A DNA stretch of 45,818 nucleotides from UBA1724 sp963611685 (lineage in GTDB: Bacteria; Verrucomicrobiota; Lentisphaeria; Oligosphaerales; Oligosphaeraceae): assembly GCA_963611685.1 (NCBI GenBank), contig CAVDSU010000006.1, forward strand, positions 1-45,818, written 5' to 3'. The notes below the pieces were generated by a model. It searched no databases and had not been told where the DNA came from. It saw only the letters and a list, made by a program, of their open reading frames with translations. The number at the start of each line of letters is the position of its first letter. Position 1 is the first letter of the stretch. Below, piece after piece: positions 16,519-23,048 of this stretch. Made by a program: the position numbers and the translations under genes.

Positions 16519-17976
16519 ATGCGCACCGCATCTATTCTCCTCCTGGGATTGTGTGCCTCCGCCTTTCTGCTGGCGGGCTGCCGGAGTACGAACGCCAATC
16601 TTCTGAGCTACGAGCTCCAGATGAAGGCGGGGCGGTATGATGGCGCGGCGTCGACGATGGTGCGGGAGGCGGACCGCGGCAATGGCGACCAGCTCTTGTG
16701 GCGGTTGCTGGCGGGCAATGCGTATATGGCGTCGGGGGCCTCGGAGAGCGCGGTGTCGCAGCTGGATTTGGCGGAGGATGTCTTCTTGGCCAACGACGGC
16801 GCGTCGGCGGTGTCCCGTGGCGCGCGGCAGGCGCGGGGAATGCTGACCAATGACCTGGCATTCCCCTATCAAGGATATGGGCAGGACCGGATCTTCTGCT
16901 GCCTCTACAAGGCGCTGGAGTATTCCGCGATGGGGAATTTCGCGGCCACGCGCACGGAGTTGAATCGCGCGGCGGAGCACCAGGAGAATTGGCTCTTTGA
17001 GCGTCGGAGGGCGTTGTCGGCGGCGGAGGAGGAGTTGTCGCGGGAGTTGTCGGAGGTTCCCGAGGAGGAGCGCGTGGAGGGATTGGATGCCGGGCAGAGC
17101 GCGCAGCGGGTCCTTTCGGACGGCGATTTCCTGTCGACGGTGAAGGCGGAGCTCTCCTACGATCCCGAGGCGGTGGATCTCTCGCGGCTGGCCGCCGCCG
17201 ACTACGCGAATGCCTACCTCGCGCATTTCTGCGGGGTCTTCCGGTGGATCCAGGGGGATGGCGGGCGCGACTACCTGCGCGATGCCGCGGGACTGCGACC
17301 CGACAACCCGGTCGTGAAACGGGATTTCCAGGAGTCGGACAAGGGGATGCGTCCCCGCGACCAGGTATGGATCTACGTGGAGGACGGTCTCTGTCCCGAC
17401 CGCGTGGAACGCCGCATCGATCTGCCGCTGATCCTGCTGCCCGGCATCGGCGGCTACGCCCCCTACGCCGGAATGGCCTTTCCGCTCCTGCGCGAAAATG
17501 CCCCCGCGGCGGTGTATTCCGTGGTCTGCCAGGAGCAGAAGAGACTGCCCATGAGTCTCCTTCAGGATGTGGATCGGCTGATCCGCACGGAGTACAATGT
17601 CTACATGAAGGGCGCGCTTCCGCGGGAGATCGCTCGCGCGACGACGAAGGTGGCCGCACAGGTGGCGCTGGGAATCGTGGCGAATTCCAGCCGCGACAAC
17701 TACTCCGCGATGATGGCCGCCCGCGCCGCACAGGCCGCCGCCGCCGCCTGGGCAATCTCTACCACCGCCGCGGATCTGCGCTCCTGGATCACGCTCCCGA
17801 AATATGTCTGGATGCAACGGGTGGACCGGCCCGCCGACGGAAAACTGGCCGTCCTGGCCGAGAATGCCGGCGTACAGGAGATCCTCCATCTCGATCTCCC
17901 ACAGGGAAATACGATCGTATGGATCCGAAAGTTCACCCCCGGCACCACGATGGTGGCAAAGGTGATAACCTATTGA
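16519..17976 (+). CDS. Lipoprotein with TPR-like helical N-terminal half (COG3014-like)
   Basis: A 485-residue predicted lipoprotein. Residues 1-20 are a signal peptide ending in the lipobox LLAG, with C21 as the lipidated residue. Residues 30-210 are helical and resemble tetratricopeptide repeats (AGRYDGAASTMV, YKALEYSAMGNFAATRTEL). Residues 280-485 hold a conserved-looking domain with an Ala-rich patch near residue 400 (MAARAAQAAAAAWAIS). The layout recalls the uncharacterised COG3014 family; this is from memory of family layout, not alignment. It stands alone between divergent and repeat-rich regions. Function unknown; an envelope role is inferred only from the lipobox. Confidence 0.75.
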   Translation: MRTASILLLGLCASAFLLAGCRSTNANLLSYELQMKAGRYDGAASTMVREADRGNGDQLLWRLLAGNAYMASGASESAVSQLDLAEDVFLANDGASAVSRGARQARGMLTNDLAFPYQGYGQDRIFCCLYKALEYSAMGNFAATRTELNRAAEHQENWLFERRRALSAAEEELSRELSEVPEEERVEGLDAGQSAQRVLSDGDFLSTVKAELSYDPEAVDLSRLAAADYANAYLAHFCGVFRWIQGDGGRDYLRDAAGLRPDNPVVKRDFQESDKGMRPRDQVWIYVEDGLCPDRVERRIDLPLILLPGIGGYAPYAGMAFPLLRENAPAAVYSVVCQEQKRLPMSLLQDVDRLIRTEYNVYMKGALPREIARATTKVAAQVALGIVANSSRDNYSAMMAARAAQAAAAAWAISTTAADLRSWITLPKYVWMQRVDRPADGKLAVLAENAGVQEILHLDLPQGNTIVWIRKFTPGTTMVAKVITY

Positions 17977-18010
17977 AAATGAGGAATTAGGGATGAAGAA
18001 TGGGGAATAT

Positions 18011-18045
18011 CCAAAGGACAGGGGGCAGGCCCCCCGCACCCCCCT
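18011..18045 (+). repeat. Dispersed CCAAAGGAC element, copy 1
   Basis: Starts CCAAAGGACAGGGGGCAGGC and continues into C-rich sequence. Compared with the copies at 31265 and 45655, the first nine bases are identical and a G-run followed by a C-run is kept, so it can form a small hairpin. Confidence 0.55.
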
Positions 18046-18094
18046 ATGCCCCTACCTATAGATGCCGTTGCCCCAGCGGCGGCGCCAGTACTGC

Positions 18095-18185
18095 GGCTCC
18101 CGCCGCGGAATGGCGCCTGCAGGCACCTTGCAAACCTACTGCCTAATTCCTTTCTCCCTACCACCTGATGATTCGGCGGGGGGGG
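18095..18185 (+). repeat. 91-bp direct repeat, left copy
   Basis: Matches 18649-18739 at 88 of 91 positions without gaps. It starts GGCTCCCGCCGCGGAATGGC, includes the perfect palindrome GCCTGCAGGC and ends in a run of G. The two copies lie on either side of the mazE-like gene. Confidence 0.9.
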
Positions 18186-18347
18186 CCTAGTGTGGGCAAT
18201 AGGGCAGGACTGTGGCGGGGTAGGCCTTTTGTATTGGTGCTGGTTGAGCGCTATTTTATGGGGGAAGAATAGGTCCGGAAGAAGAGTGCGATTTCCGGCT
18301 TTCCCATTTGCCCGGATGCTCGAGGGTGAGAAACTCAGGGGTGAAAA

Positions 18348-18575
18348 TCATTTTGCCAGTTCTTGGAAGGATTCCTTGTAGCGGGCGGTGATGCGTTCTC
18401 TGGCGGCGCGAACGGCATCTTGATGGGAGTCGTCTTTCATGGGCGTGAGGATTAGTGCCTTCCCATCTGTGGTTATTTCAAAGAGACTCTCTGGGGAGGC
18501 TCCCAGGAGTTCTAGAATGGGACGCTCAATGACGAGGGCGGCGCTGTTCCCATGGCGGGTGAGTTTCTTGATCAT
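18348..18575 (-). CDS. AbrB/MazE/SpoVT-family antitoxin-like protein, orphan
   Basis: A 75-residue protein with the swapped-hairpin AbrB fold signature at the N terminus: MIKKLTRHGNSAALVIERPI, then LELLG, then ITTDGKALILTPM. The C-terminal 25 residues are charged and helical, as in antitoxins that wrap around a toxin. Such proteins bind operator DNA as dimers and usually repress their own operon. AAGGGAGA stands before the ATG. No toxin gene follows it on the same strand within the window. The gene lies between two 91-bp direct repeats and its upstream DNA is AT-richer than its neighbours, suggesting acquisition or excision of a partner. It could also be a stand-alone regulator. Confidence 0.85.
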   Translation of the reverse strand: MIKKLTRHGNSAALVIERPILELLGASPESLFEITTDGKALILTPMKDDSHQDAVRAARERITARYKESFQELAK

Positions 18576-18595
18576 GGTAAAATCTCCCTTCTTTG

Positions 18596-18633
18596 TTACA
18601 ACGGTGTAATACTAATATACTGCCATTGTGCAA
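18596..18633 (-). promoter_or_regulatory. Promoter and operator candidate of the mazE-like gene
   Basis: On the minus strand TTGCAC (18633-18628) and TATTAC (18611-18606) are 16 nt apart, a plausible sigma-70 promoter. A perfect inverted repeat TTACA-ACGG-TGTAA (18596-18609) overlaps the -10 box, where an AbrB/MazE dimer would be expected to bind and repress. Binding is inferred. Confidence 0.5.
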
Positions 18634-18648
18634 CCTGTTATCTACGGT

Positions 18649-18739
18649 GGCTCCCGCCGCGGAATGGCGCCTGCAGGCACCTTGCAAACCTACTGCCTAA
18701 CTCCCTTTTCCCTACCACCTGATGATTCGGCGGGGGGGG
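18649..18739 (+). repeat. 91-bp direct repeat, right copy
   Basis: Same sequence as 18095-18185 with three C/T differences, all in the segment around TACTGCCTAA to CCCTACC. Flanking bases diverge at once on both sides. Confidence 0.9.
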
Positions 18740-18935
18740 GCTGCACCTCCGTTGGGCGGAAGGAAGGAGCAGTCTGGCGTCGTCTTGCTACGTTCGGCTA
18801 CGCCGTGTTTCGGGGTGTCGGCGCAAGATTGGCCATGGTCGGGGTAACGGGGAAAAATGGCGCAAGGCGGTTACGTATGCACAATGCCCACTCAAAAAAA
18901 GTTGCTGAAGAACCAAAATATTTTTCGTTCTGGTC

Positions 18936-18964
18936 TTGTGATTCGGGAAAAATTGCCAAATAAT
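18936..18964 (+). promoter_or_regulatory. Promoter candidate for the pseudopilin gene
   Basis: TTGTGA at 18936-18941 and AATAAT at 18959-18964 are separated by 17 nt in an AT-rich stretch about 60 nt before the start codon. Position and spacing fit a sigma-70 promoter; the match to consensus is moderate. Confidence 0.4.
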
Positions 18965-19021
18965 TTGATAAGGCTGTTTTTTCGTTTGTTTGATTCGATA
19001 GCCCTCTGGGAGGAGAAATTC

Positions 19022-19837
19022 ATGCGCAAGCATTTTACTTTGATTGAGCTTCTGGTTGTGATTGCAATCATTGCCATTTTGGCGGCGATGCTTCTGCCCG
19101 CGCTGAGCAAGGCGCGCGAGAAGGCGCGTTCCATCAGCTGCGTGAACAACCTGAAGCAGATCGCACTCTTCGGCGCGTTGTACCAGAACGACTACGATGA
19201 CTACATCATTGGTTCCGTGCCCTGGAGTTCCAAGCGCGCCGAGAAGTCGAACGGGTGGGGCTCCTGTGGTTTCCAGGTGATGATGATGCTGGACTACGAC
19301 CTGGATCCCAAGGCGCTGGAGTGCCCCGCCTCCCCCATCTCCGTGATTCCCGAGATGCGTGCCATCCAGCAGGACATCTCGAAGTGCGAGATGACCTACT
19401 ATGGCTCGAAGGTCTCCTATGGCATCAACTTCCGCACCTTCGGCATGTATATGAATCCGGACAGCTCCAACGGAAAGGGCGAATATCGTCCCGTGACCCT
19501 GAATATGTTCTCCACCAACGGGGGAATGCCGGCGGCTGCGATTTGGGCTGCGGACTCGGCGCCCCAGGCGGAAAACCCCACGCTGCTGCAGCACGACATG
19601 AGCTTCCATATCCTGCATAGCCGCGTCTATCCCGACCATTCGGGGGAAGTCTACAACTGGCTGTATCCCATCGCCGTCAGACATGCCAAGATGGCGAATG
19701 TGGCCATGATCGACGGACACGTGGAAACGCTCCCCGATACCCAGATCGTCTGGAACGGCAGCGCCACCGGCGACAATGTCCACCGCTGGAACCCCCGCTA
19801 TGTGGACAAGACGATCTACAAGGACGTGACAAAATAG
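19022..19837 (+). CDS. Prepilin-like protein with type IV leader and H-X9-DG motif
   Basis: A 271-residue protein. The N terminus MRKHFTLIELLVVIAIIAIL is a type IV prepilin leader followed by the hydrophobic pilin helix and PALSKAREKARSISCVNNLKQ. The residue before the F is His, not the usual Gly. Near the C terminus, H followed by nine residues and DG (RHAKMANVAMIDG) is the processing-associated H-X9-DG motif seen in large paralogous families of Lentisphaerota, Planctomycetota and Verrucomicrobiota. It is expected to be inserted in the inner membrane and processed by a prepilin peptidase; its biological role is unknown. The start at 19022 has GGGAGGAG at good spacing. A strong terminator follows at 19928. 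Confidence 0.92.
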   Translation: MRKHFTLIELLVVIAIIAILAAMLLPALSKAREKARSISCVNNLKQIALFGALYQNDYDDYIIGSVPWSSKRAEKSNGWGSCGFQVMMMLDYDLDPKALECPASPISVIPEMRAIQQDISKCEMTYYGSKVSYGINFRTFGMYMNPDSSNGKGEYRPVTLNMFSTNGGMPAAAIWAADSAPQAENPTLLQHDMSFHILHSRVYPDHSGEVYNWLYPIAVRHAKMANVAMIDGHVETLPDTQIVWNGSATGDNVHRWNPRYVDKTIYKDVTK

Positions 19838-19927
19838 GGACGGCGCGACGCCTGCTGCTAGTTAGCCGTTGGTAGTTCATGGGTTCGGCTACTATGCGGC
19901 GGGCGTGCATCCCCCCTTTGTGTATAG

Positions 19928-19970
19928 AAGGATTCCTGCTGGCGCATCCGTGCCGGTAGGAATCCTTTTA
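19928..19970. terminator. Bidirectional terminator between the convergent pseudopilin and RluA-type genes
   Basis: AAGGATTCCT and AGGAATCCTT pair as a 10-bp stem around an inner GGC/GCC element. It is flanked by T-rich sequence on the plus strand and by A-rich sequence read as T on the minus strand. It slightly overlaps the stop end of the RluA-type gene. Confidence 0.8.
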
Positions 19971-20993
19971 ATTTAGGAAGGGCGCGGGTGCGGTGGCGTC
20001 GATATGGAGTCTGGGGAGGGATAGTTTCCAGGCGTGCAGTGCCTGTGTTGGGAGGACGAGTCGTTGCCAGTCCTCGGGGGTGAGGGTGCTGGTTGCGAAG
20101 CGCAGGAAGATCGTGTCGTCGACGCCGTAGAGTTTATCTCCCACAATTGGGAATCCGAGGGAGCAGAGAGTCGCGCGGATTTGGTGTGTGCGTCCGGTAT
20201 GGAGTCCGGCTTCCAGGAGTGTGAAGGGGCCGGTGGGATCGGGGAGGAAGCGTGGTGGGAGTCCCTCTTTTTGTGGGGCGAGGCGGTAGGTCCCGCGGAC
20301 GGTGAAATCGGTCTGTGCGGTGACGGCCTCGGGGTCCTCGGGGAGTTCCACCAGATCGGAATCGCCGTCGTTGAGGATGGGCCGGAAGCACTTTTTCTTT
20401 TCCACGGGGGAGTGCGGGTCTTTCATGAGCCATCCGTTGGCGAAGAGGGTCTTCCAGGCGGGTCGTCCGTGGACCATGCAGAGATACTTCTTGTGCGCCT
20501 CGATGCCCAGGGAGTGCAGGAGCTTCGCTGCGGTTGCGGCGAAGCGCGGCGTCTTGCCCACCAGGACGATGCCGGAGGTCTCCCGGTCCAGCCGGTTGAC
20601 GAAGTGGATCCCCTGCTGACCCTTCGCCTGTCGCAGCCACGCCCAGAGGGTGTGGTTGAAGAAGCGTCCGGCGGGATGGCAGGGGAGATTTCCGGGCTTG
20701 TTGATCAGGAGGAAGTCGTCGGTCTCCTGGAGGACGTGTACATCGAAGGAGACCTCCTGCTCCGGAAGATCCCCCGCTTGGAAGAAGAGGTGTTCTCCGC
20801 CGCGAAGGGGCGTCTCGTCAGAGGCGACCACGCCGTCCAAAAACAGATTCCCACGGCCAATCTCGCCGCGCCACTGCTCGCGGTTCAAATAGTTGTAGCG
20901 GCGCTCCAGAAAATCCAGAAGACAATTCCCCGACTCCTCTGCGGGAATTTGGACCTCGACGGTCCGCTCCATGGGAAGAAAGGGGAGAAGCAT
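19968..20993 (-). CDS. RluA-family 23S rRNA/tRNA pseudouridine synthase
   Basis: A 341-residue pseudouridine synthase. An S4-like RNA-binding domain (YNYLNREQWRGEIGRGNLFLDG) precedes the catalytic domain, whose active-site Asp is in the RLDRETSG motif. HTGRTHQIRATLCSLGFPIVGD is the second family signature. It converts uridine to pseudouridine in rRNA or tRNA; which site cannot be told. Start: ATG at 20993 or 20972. The first is chosen because the leader repeat in front of it aligns with that of aroB up to an ATGCTT start in both genes; seven residues hang on it. Neither start has a Shine-Dalgarno sequence, only pyrimidine-rich leader. Confidence 0.9.
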   Translation of the reverse strand: MLLPFLPMERTVEVQIPAEESGNCLLDFLERRYNYLNREQWRGEIGRGNLFLDGVVASDETPLRGGEHLFFQAGDLPEQEVSFDVHVLQETDDFLLINKPGNLPCHPAGRFFNHTLWAWLRQAKGQQGIHFVNRLDRETSGIVLVGKTPRFAATAAKLLHSLGIEAHKKYLCMVHGRPAWKTLFANGWLMKDPHSPVEKKKCFRPILNDGDSDLVELPEDPEAVTAQTDFTVRGTYRLAPQKEGLPPRFLPDPTGPFTLLEAGLHTGRTHQIRATLCSLGFPIVGDKLYGVDDTIFLRFATSTLTPEDWQRLVLPTQALHAWKLSLPRLHIDATAPAPFLN

Positions 20994-21106
20994 GGGGGAA
21001 AGGGTGAAAAAAGGAGGAAGGAGGAAGTTAGGCCAGGATTCCGCAGGCGGAACCCCGCGCCGGAATTTACCCGGCGTGCGTGTCGAGCGCGCCCAAATTG
21101 GCGCGC
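20994..21106 (-). repeat. Structured leader repeat, copy B (before the RluA-type gene)
   Basis: Read on the minus strand: palindrome GCGCGCCAATTTGGGCGCGC, a CGCCGGG...CCGGCG hairpin, a second hairpin TTCCGC-CT-GCGGAA, then TCCTGGCCTAACTTCC and CTCCTTCCTCCTTTTTTCA, then the start codon. Copy A before aroB (31471-31593) has the same order of parts in the same orientation to its gene, but different arm sequences in the second hairpin. Confidence 0.75.
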
Positions 21107-21189
21107 AGTCGTGAATTAGGAGTTTGGCGCCGACGCGCAATGTGCATTGGCGTCGCCATGGGTGTACTGTAAATTCCCGTGTGGGGGTT

Positions 21190-21204
21190 TATTTTATGCC
21201 GTTT
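21190..21204 (+). promoter_or_regulatory. Shared TATTTTATGCCGTTT motif upstream of gpsA
   Basis: TATTTTATGCCGTTT lies 101 nt before the gpsA start; TAAATTATGCCGTTT lies 120 nt before the aroF start at 29166-29180. It may be a -10 region with a conserved start site, but no -35 box is clear. Confidence 0.35.
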
Positions 21205-21290
21205 GGTTTCCCGTGGGGGGAGTCTAGGCTGTTTTTTTGCGGGTGTCGCACGCCATGTGTCCCCGCCATACACTCTTTCAAAGGAATTTT

Positions 21291-22313
21291 ATGAGCATCA
21301 TCACCATAGTGGGCGCCGGCATGATGGGTTCGGCCATGTGCTTCCCCGCCTCGGACAACGGCCATGAGATCCGTCTGGTGGGCACTCCGTATGACAAGGA
21401 GGCCATCGCGCGCATCCGCCAGGACAACTTCCACCCGCGGCTGGGCATGAATCTCCCGCCCCGGGTGACGGCATACTACTTCGAGGAGTTGGACCAGGCG
21501 CTTTCAGGGGCGCAGGTGCTGGTGGCGGGCGTGCCCTCCTTCGGCATTGACTGGTTTGCCAAGGAGGTCCTTTCCCGGATTCCGGAGGATTTGGTGGTGC
21601 TTTCCGTGACGAAGGGCCTCGAGGACGAGCCGGATGGCAGCCTGATTCCCATTTCGGTGGCGTACAATCGCCATCCGGCACTGCAGGGTCGCCGACTCTG
21701 CATCAACTCCATCGGCGGTCCCTGCATCAGCCAGGAGCTCTGCCAGCGGATGCATACCAGTGTGGCGTTGTGCGGCGAGAACCAGGATACCCTCTATTGG
21801 CTGAAGAACCAGTTCATCACCACCTACTACCACATCCAGCCCTCCCAGGACGTGGTGGGCATCGAGTGCTCCGTGGCCATGAAGAATGCGTATGCCGTGG
21901 GCGTGGCGCTGGCCATTGGCCTGGCGAAACAGCAGGGCGTGTCGCTGAGCAATCCGCAGGCGTCGCTCTTCGGCCAGGCAGTCCGGGAGATGCTCCGGCT
22001 GGTGCATTTGCTGGGTGGGCAGACCGACAGCGTGATCTACGCCACCAGCGATCTGTATGTGACCATCAACTCCGGTCGTAACCGGAAGTTGGGCGAGGCG
22101 TTGGGCGAGGGACTTTCCTTGCGCGAGGCACTGGACAAGTTCCCCGGCATGACCCTGGAGTCCATCCCCATCATCACCCGCGCTGCGCGGGCGTTGCGCC
22201 GTCGCCACGAATTGGGTACCGCGAACTTCAACAAATTCCCGCTGTTGCGGCATTTGGACGAAATCATCAACCAGGGCGCACCCGTCCGGATTCCCTGGAA
22301 CGAGTTCGGCTGA
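21291..22313 (+). CDS. gpsA: NAD(P)-dependent glycerol-3-phosphate dehydrogenase (GpsA-like)
   Basis: A 340-residue protein with N-terminal nucleotide-binding motif IVGAGMMGSA (GxGxxG) and the catalytic-lysine region CSVAMKNAYAVGVALAIGL. It reduces dihydroxyacetone phosphate to glycerol 3-phosphate for phospholipid synthesis. The body is more divergent than a standard GpsA: the GPSFA-type block appears as GGPCISQELC, and the C terminus carries the extra stretch RIPWNEFG. A related specificity in the same superfamily is possible. The ATG at 21291 has AAAGGA seven nt upstream, which decides the start. The nucleosidase-like gene follows after 41 nt. Confidence 0.8.
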   Translation: MSIITIVGAGMMGSAMCFPASDNGHEIRLVGTPYDKEAIARIRQDNFHPRLGMNLPPRVTAYYFEELDQALSGAQVLVAGVPSFGIDWFAKEVLSRIPEDLVVLSVTKGLEDEPDGSLIPISVAYNRHPALQGRRLCINSIGGPCISQELCQRMHTSVALCGENQDTLYWLKNQFITTYYHIQPSQDVVGIECSVAMKNAYAVGVALAIGLAKQQGVSLSNPQASLFGQAVREMLRLVHLLGGQTDSVIYATSDLYVTINSGRNRKLGEALGEGLSLREALDKFPGMTLESIPIITRAARALRRRHELGTANFNKFPLLRHLDEIINQGAPVRIPWNEFG

Positions 22314-22354
22314 GCTGTGGGCTTGGGGGCTTTTGAGAGGAGGCATTTTCTGTG

Positions 22355-23029
22355 ATGAAGATCGGCATTTTGATCCCGACTCGCGAGGAGGCCGTGGGGC
22401 TTCCTGCCGGGATCCCCTGCGCCACCGGCTTTGGACCCGGAAAGACCGCCGCCTGCGCCGCGGTGTCGAAGCTCCTCTTTCAGGATGGCTGCGACGCCAT
22501 CTTCGTGTGGGGGACGGCGGGCGCCTTGCGACGGGAACAGCCCCTGGGCGGCATGATGGTGGTGGAGCAGGTGGCCTACAGCGACTACGACGTCTCCCCT
22601 CTCTATGGCTCCGATGGACTGGGATTCGTGCCCGAGATCGCCGAGAAGTGCTGGATGGACTGCCATCCCGGATTCCTCCGCGCCCTGCGTGAAAGGGTCC
22701 CCGAATTCTTTCCGAATCATCCGCTGCTGAAGGGCCGCATTGCGGCGGGCGACGTCTTCGACAACGCCAAATACTATCGCGCGGACAACCGGATCGAGAA
22801 TGCCGCCGACGGCGTGGACATGGAGAGCCCCGCGGTGGTGCACTTCTGCCGGCTGGCCGAGCGCATCCGGGGTCGACGCATCCCCGTGGGAGTCCTCCGG
22901 CTGCTCTCCAATTATATCGGGGGCTCCGCCGGCGACGAATTCCTGGAGACCCTGAAGGATATTGCCGCCATCAACGCCAAGATGGGCGAATTCCTGCCGG
23001 CGCTGGCGGCGTCCCTGGAAGAGGGCTGA
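22355..23029 (+). CDS. Nucleoside phosphorylase/MTA-SAH nucleosidase superfamily protein
   Basis: A 224-residue PNP/UDP superfamily protein. N-terminal ILIPTREEA carries the Glu region of MTA/SAH nucleosidase, VDMES is the ribose-binding Glu motif, and GDVFDN and GFGPGKTAA fit the phosphate/ribose pocket. The likely class is a hydrolase of methylthioadenosine, S-adenosylhomocysteine or futalosine. Where E. coli MTAN has ISD, whose Asp donates the proton to N7 of adenine, this protein has LSN, which would block adenine hydrolysis by the usual mechanism. Start: ATG at 22355, with AGGAGG 11 nt upstream; a GTG at 22352 has even better spacing. It follows gpsA and precedes the BatA-like gene closely. 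Confidence 0.75.
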   Translation: MKIGILIPTREEAVGLPAGIPCATGFGPGKTAACAAVSKLLFQDGCDAIFVWGTAGALRREQPLGGMMVVEQVAYSDYDVSPLYGSDGLGFVPEIAEKCWMDCHPGFLRALRERVPEFFPNHPLLKGRIAAGDVFDNAKYYRADNRIENAADGVDMESPAVVHFCRLAERIRGRRIPVGVLRLLSNYIGGSAGDEFLETLKDIAAINAKMGEFLPALAASLEEG

Positions 23030-23048
23030 GGCCCCGGGCACTCCCTCT

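Larger units (their letters stand above)
17977..18347. other. Repeat-rich spacer left of the mazE-like gene
   Basis: No gene. It contains a copy of a dispersed element beginning CCAAAGGAC (18011-18045; relatives at 31265 and 45655), then the left copy of the 91-bp direct repeat. The rest, 18186-18347, shows nothing recognisable; a 63-codon open frame on the plus strand here has no protein-like features. Confidence 0.55.
18576..19021. other. Spacer between the mazE-like gene and the pseudopilin gene
   Basis: No gene. From left to right: the antitoxin promoter region, the right copy of the 91-bp repeat (18649-18739), a GC-rich stretch without recognisable content (18740-18880), then an AT-rich leader with a promoter candidate for the pseudopilin gene. 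The open frame upstream of 19022 is not protein-like. Confidence 0.6.

Noticed and set aside
16414..18039. A 541-codon minus-strand frame opposite the lipoprotein gene
   Set aside because: The plus-strand reading has a lipobox and sensible composition; the minus reading is Arg/His-rich without features.
18190..18381. A 63-codon frame beside the antitoxin, considered as a missing toxin
   Set aside because: It is on the opposite strand, overlaps the antitoxin end, and resembles no RelE, MazF, PIN or Fic protein.
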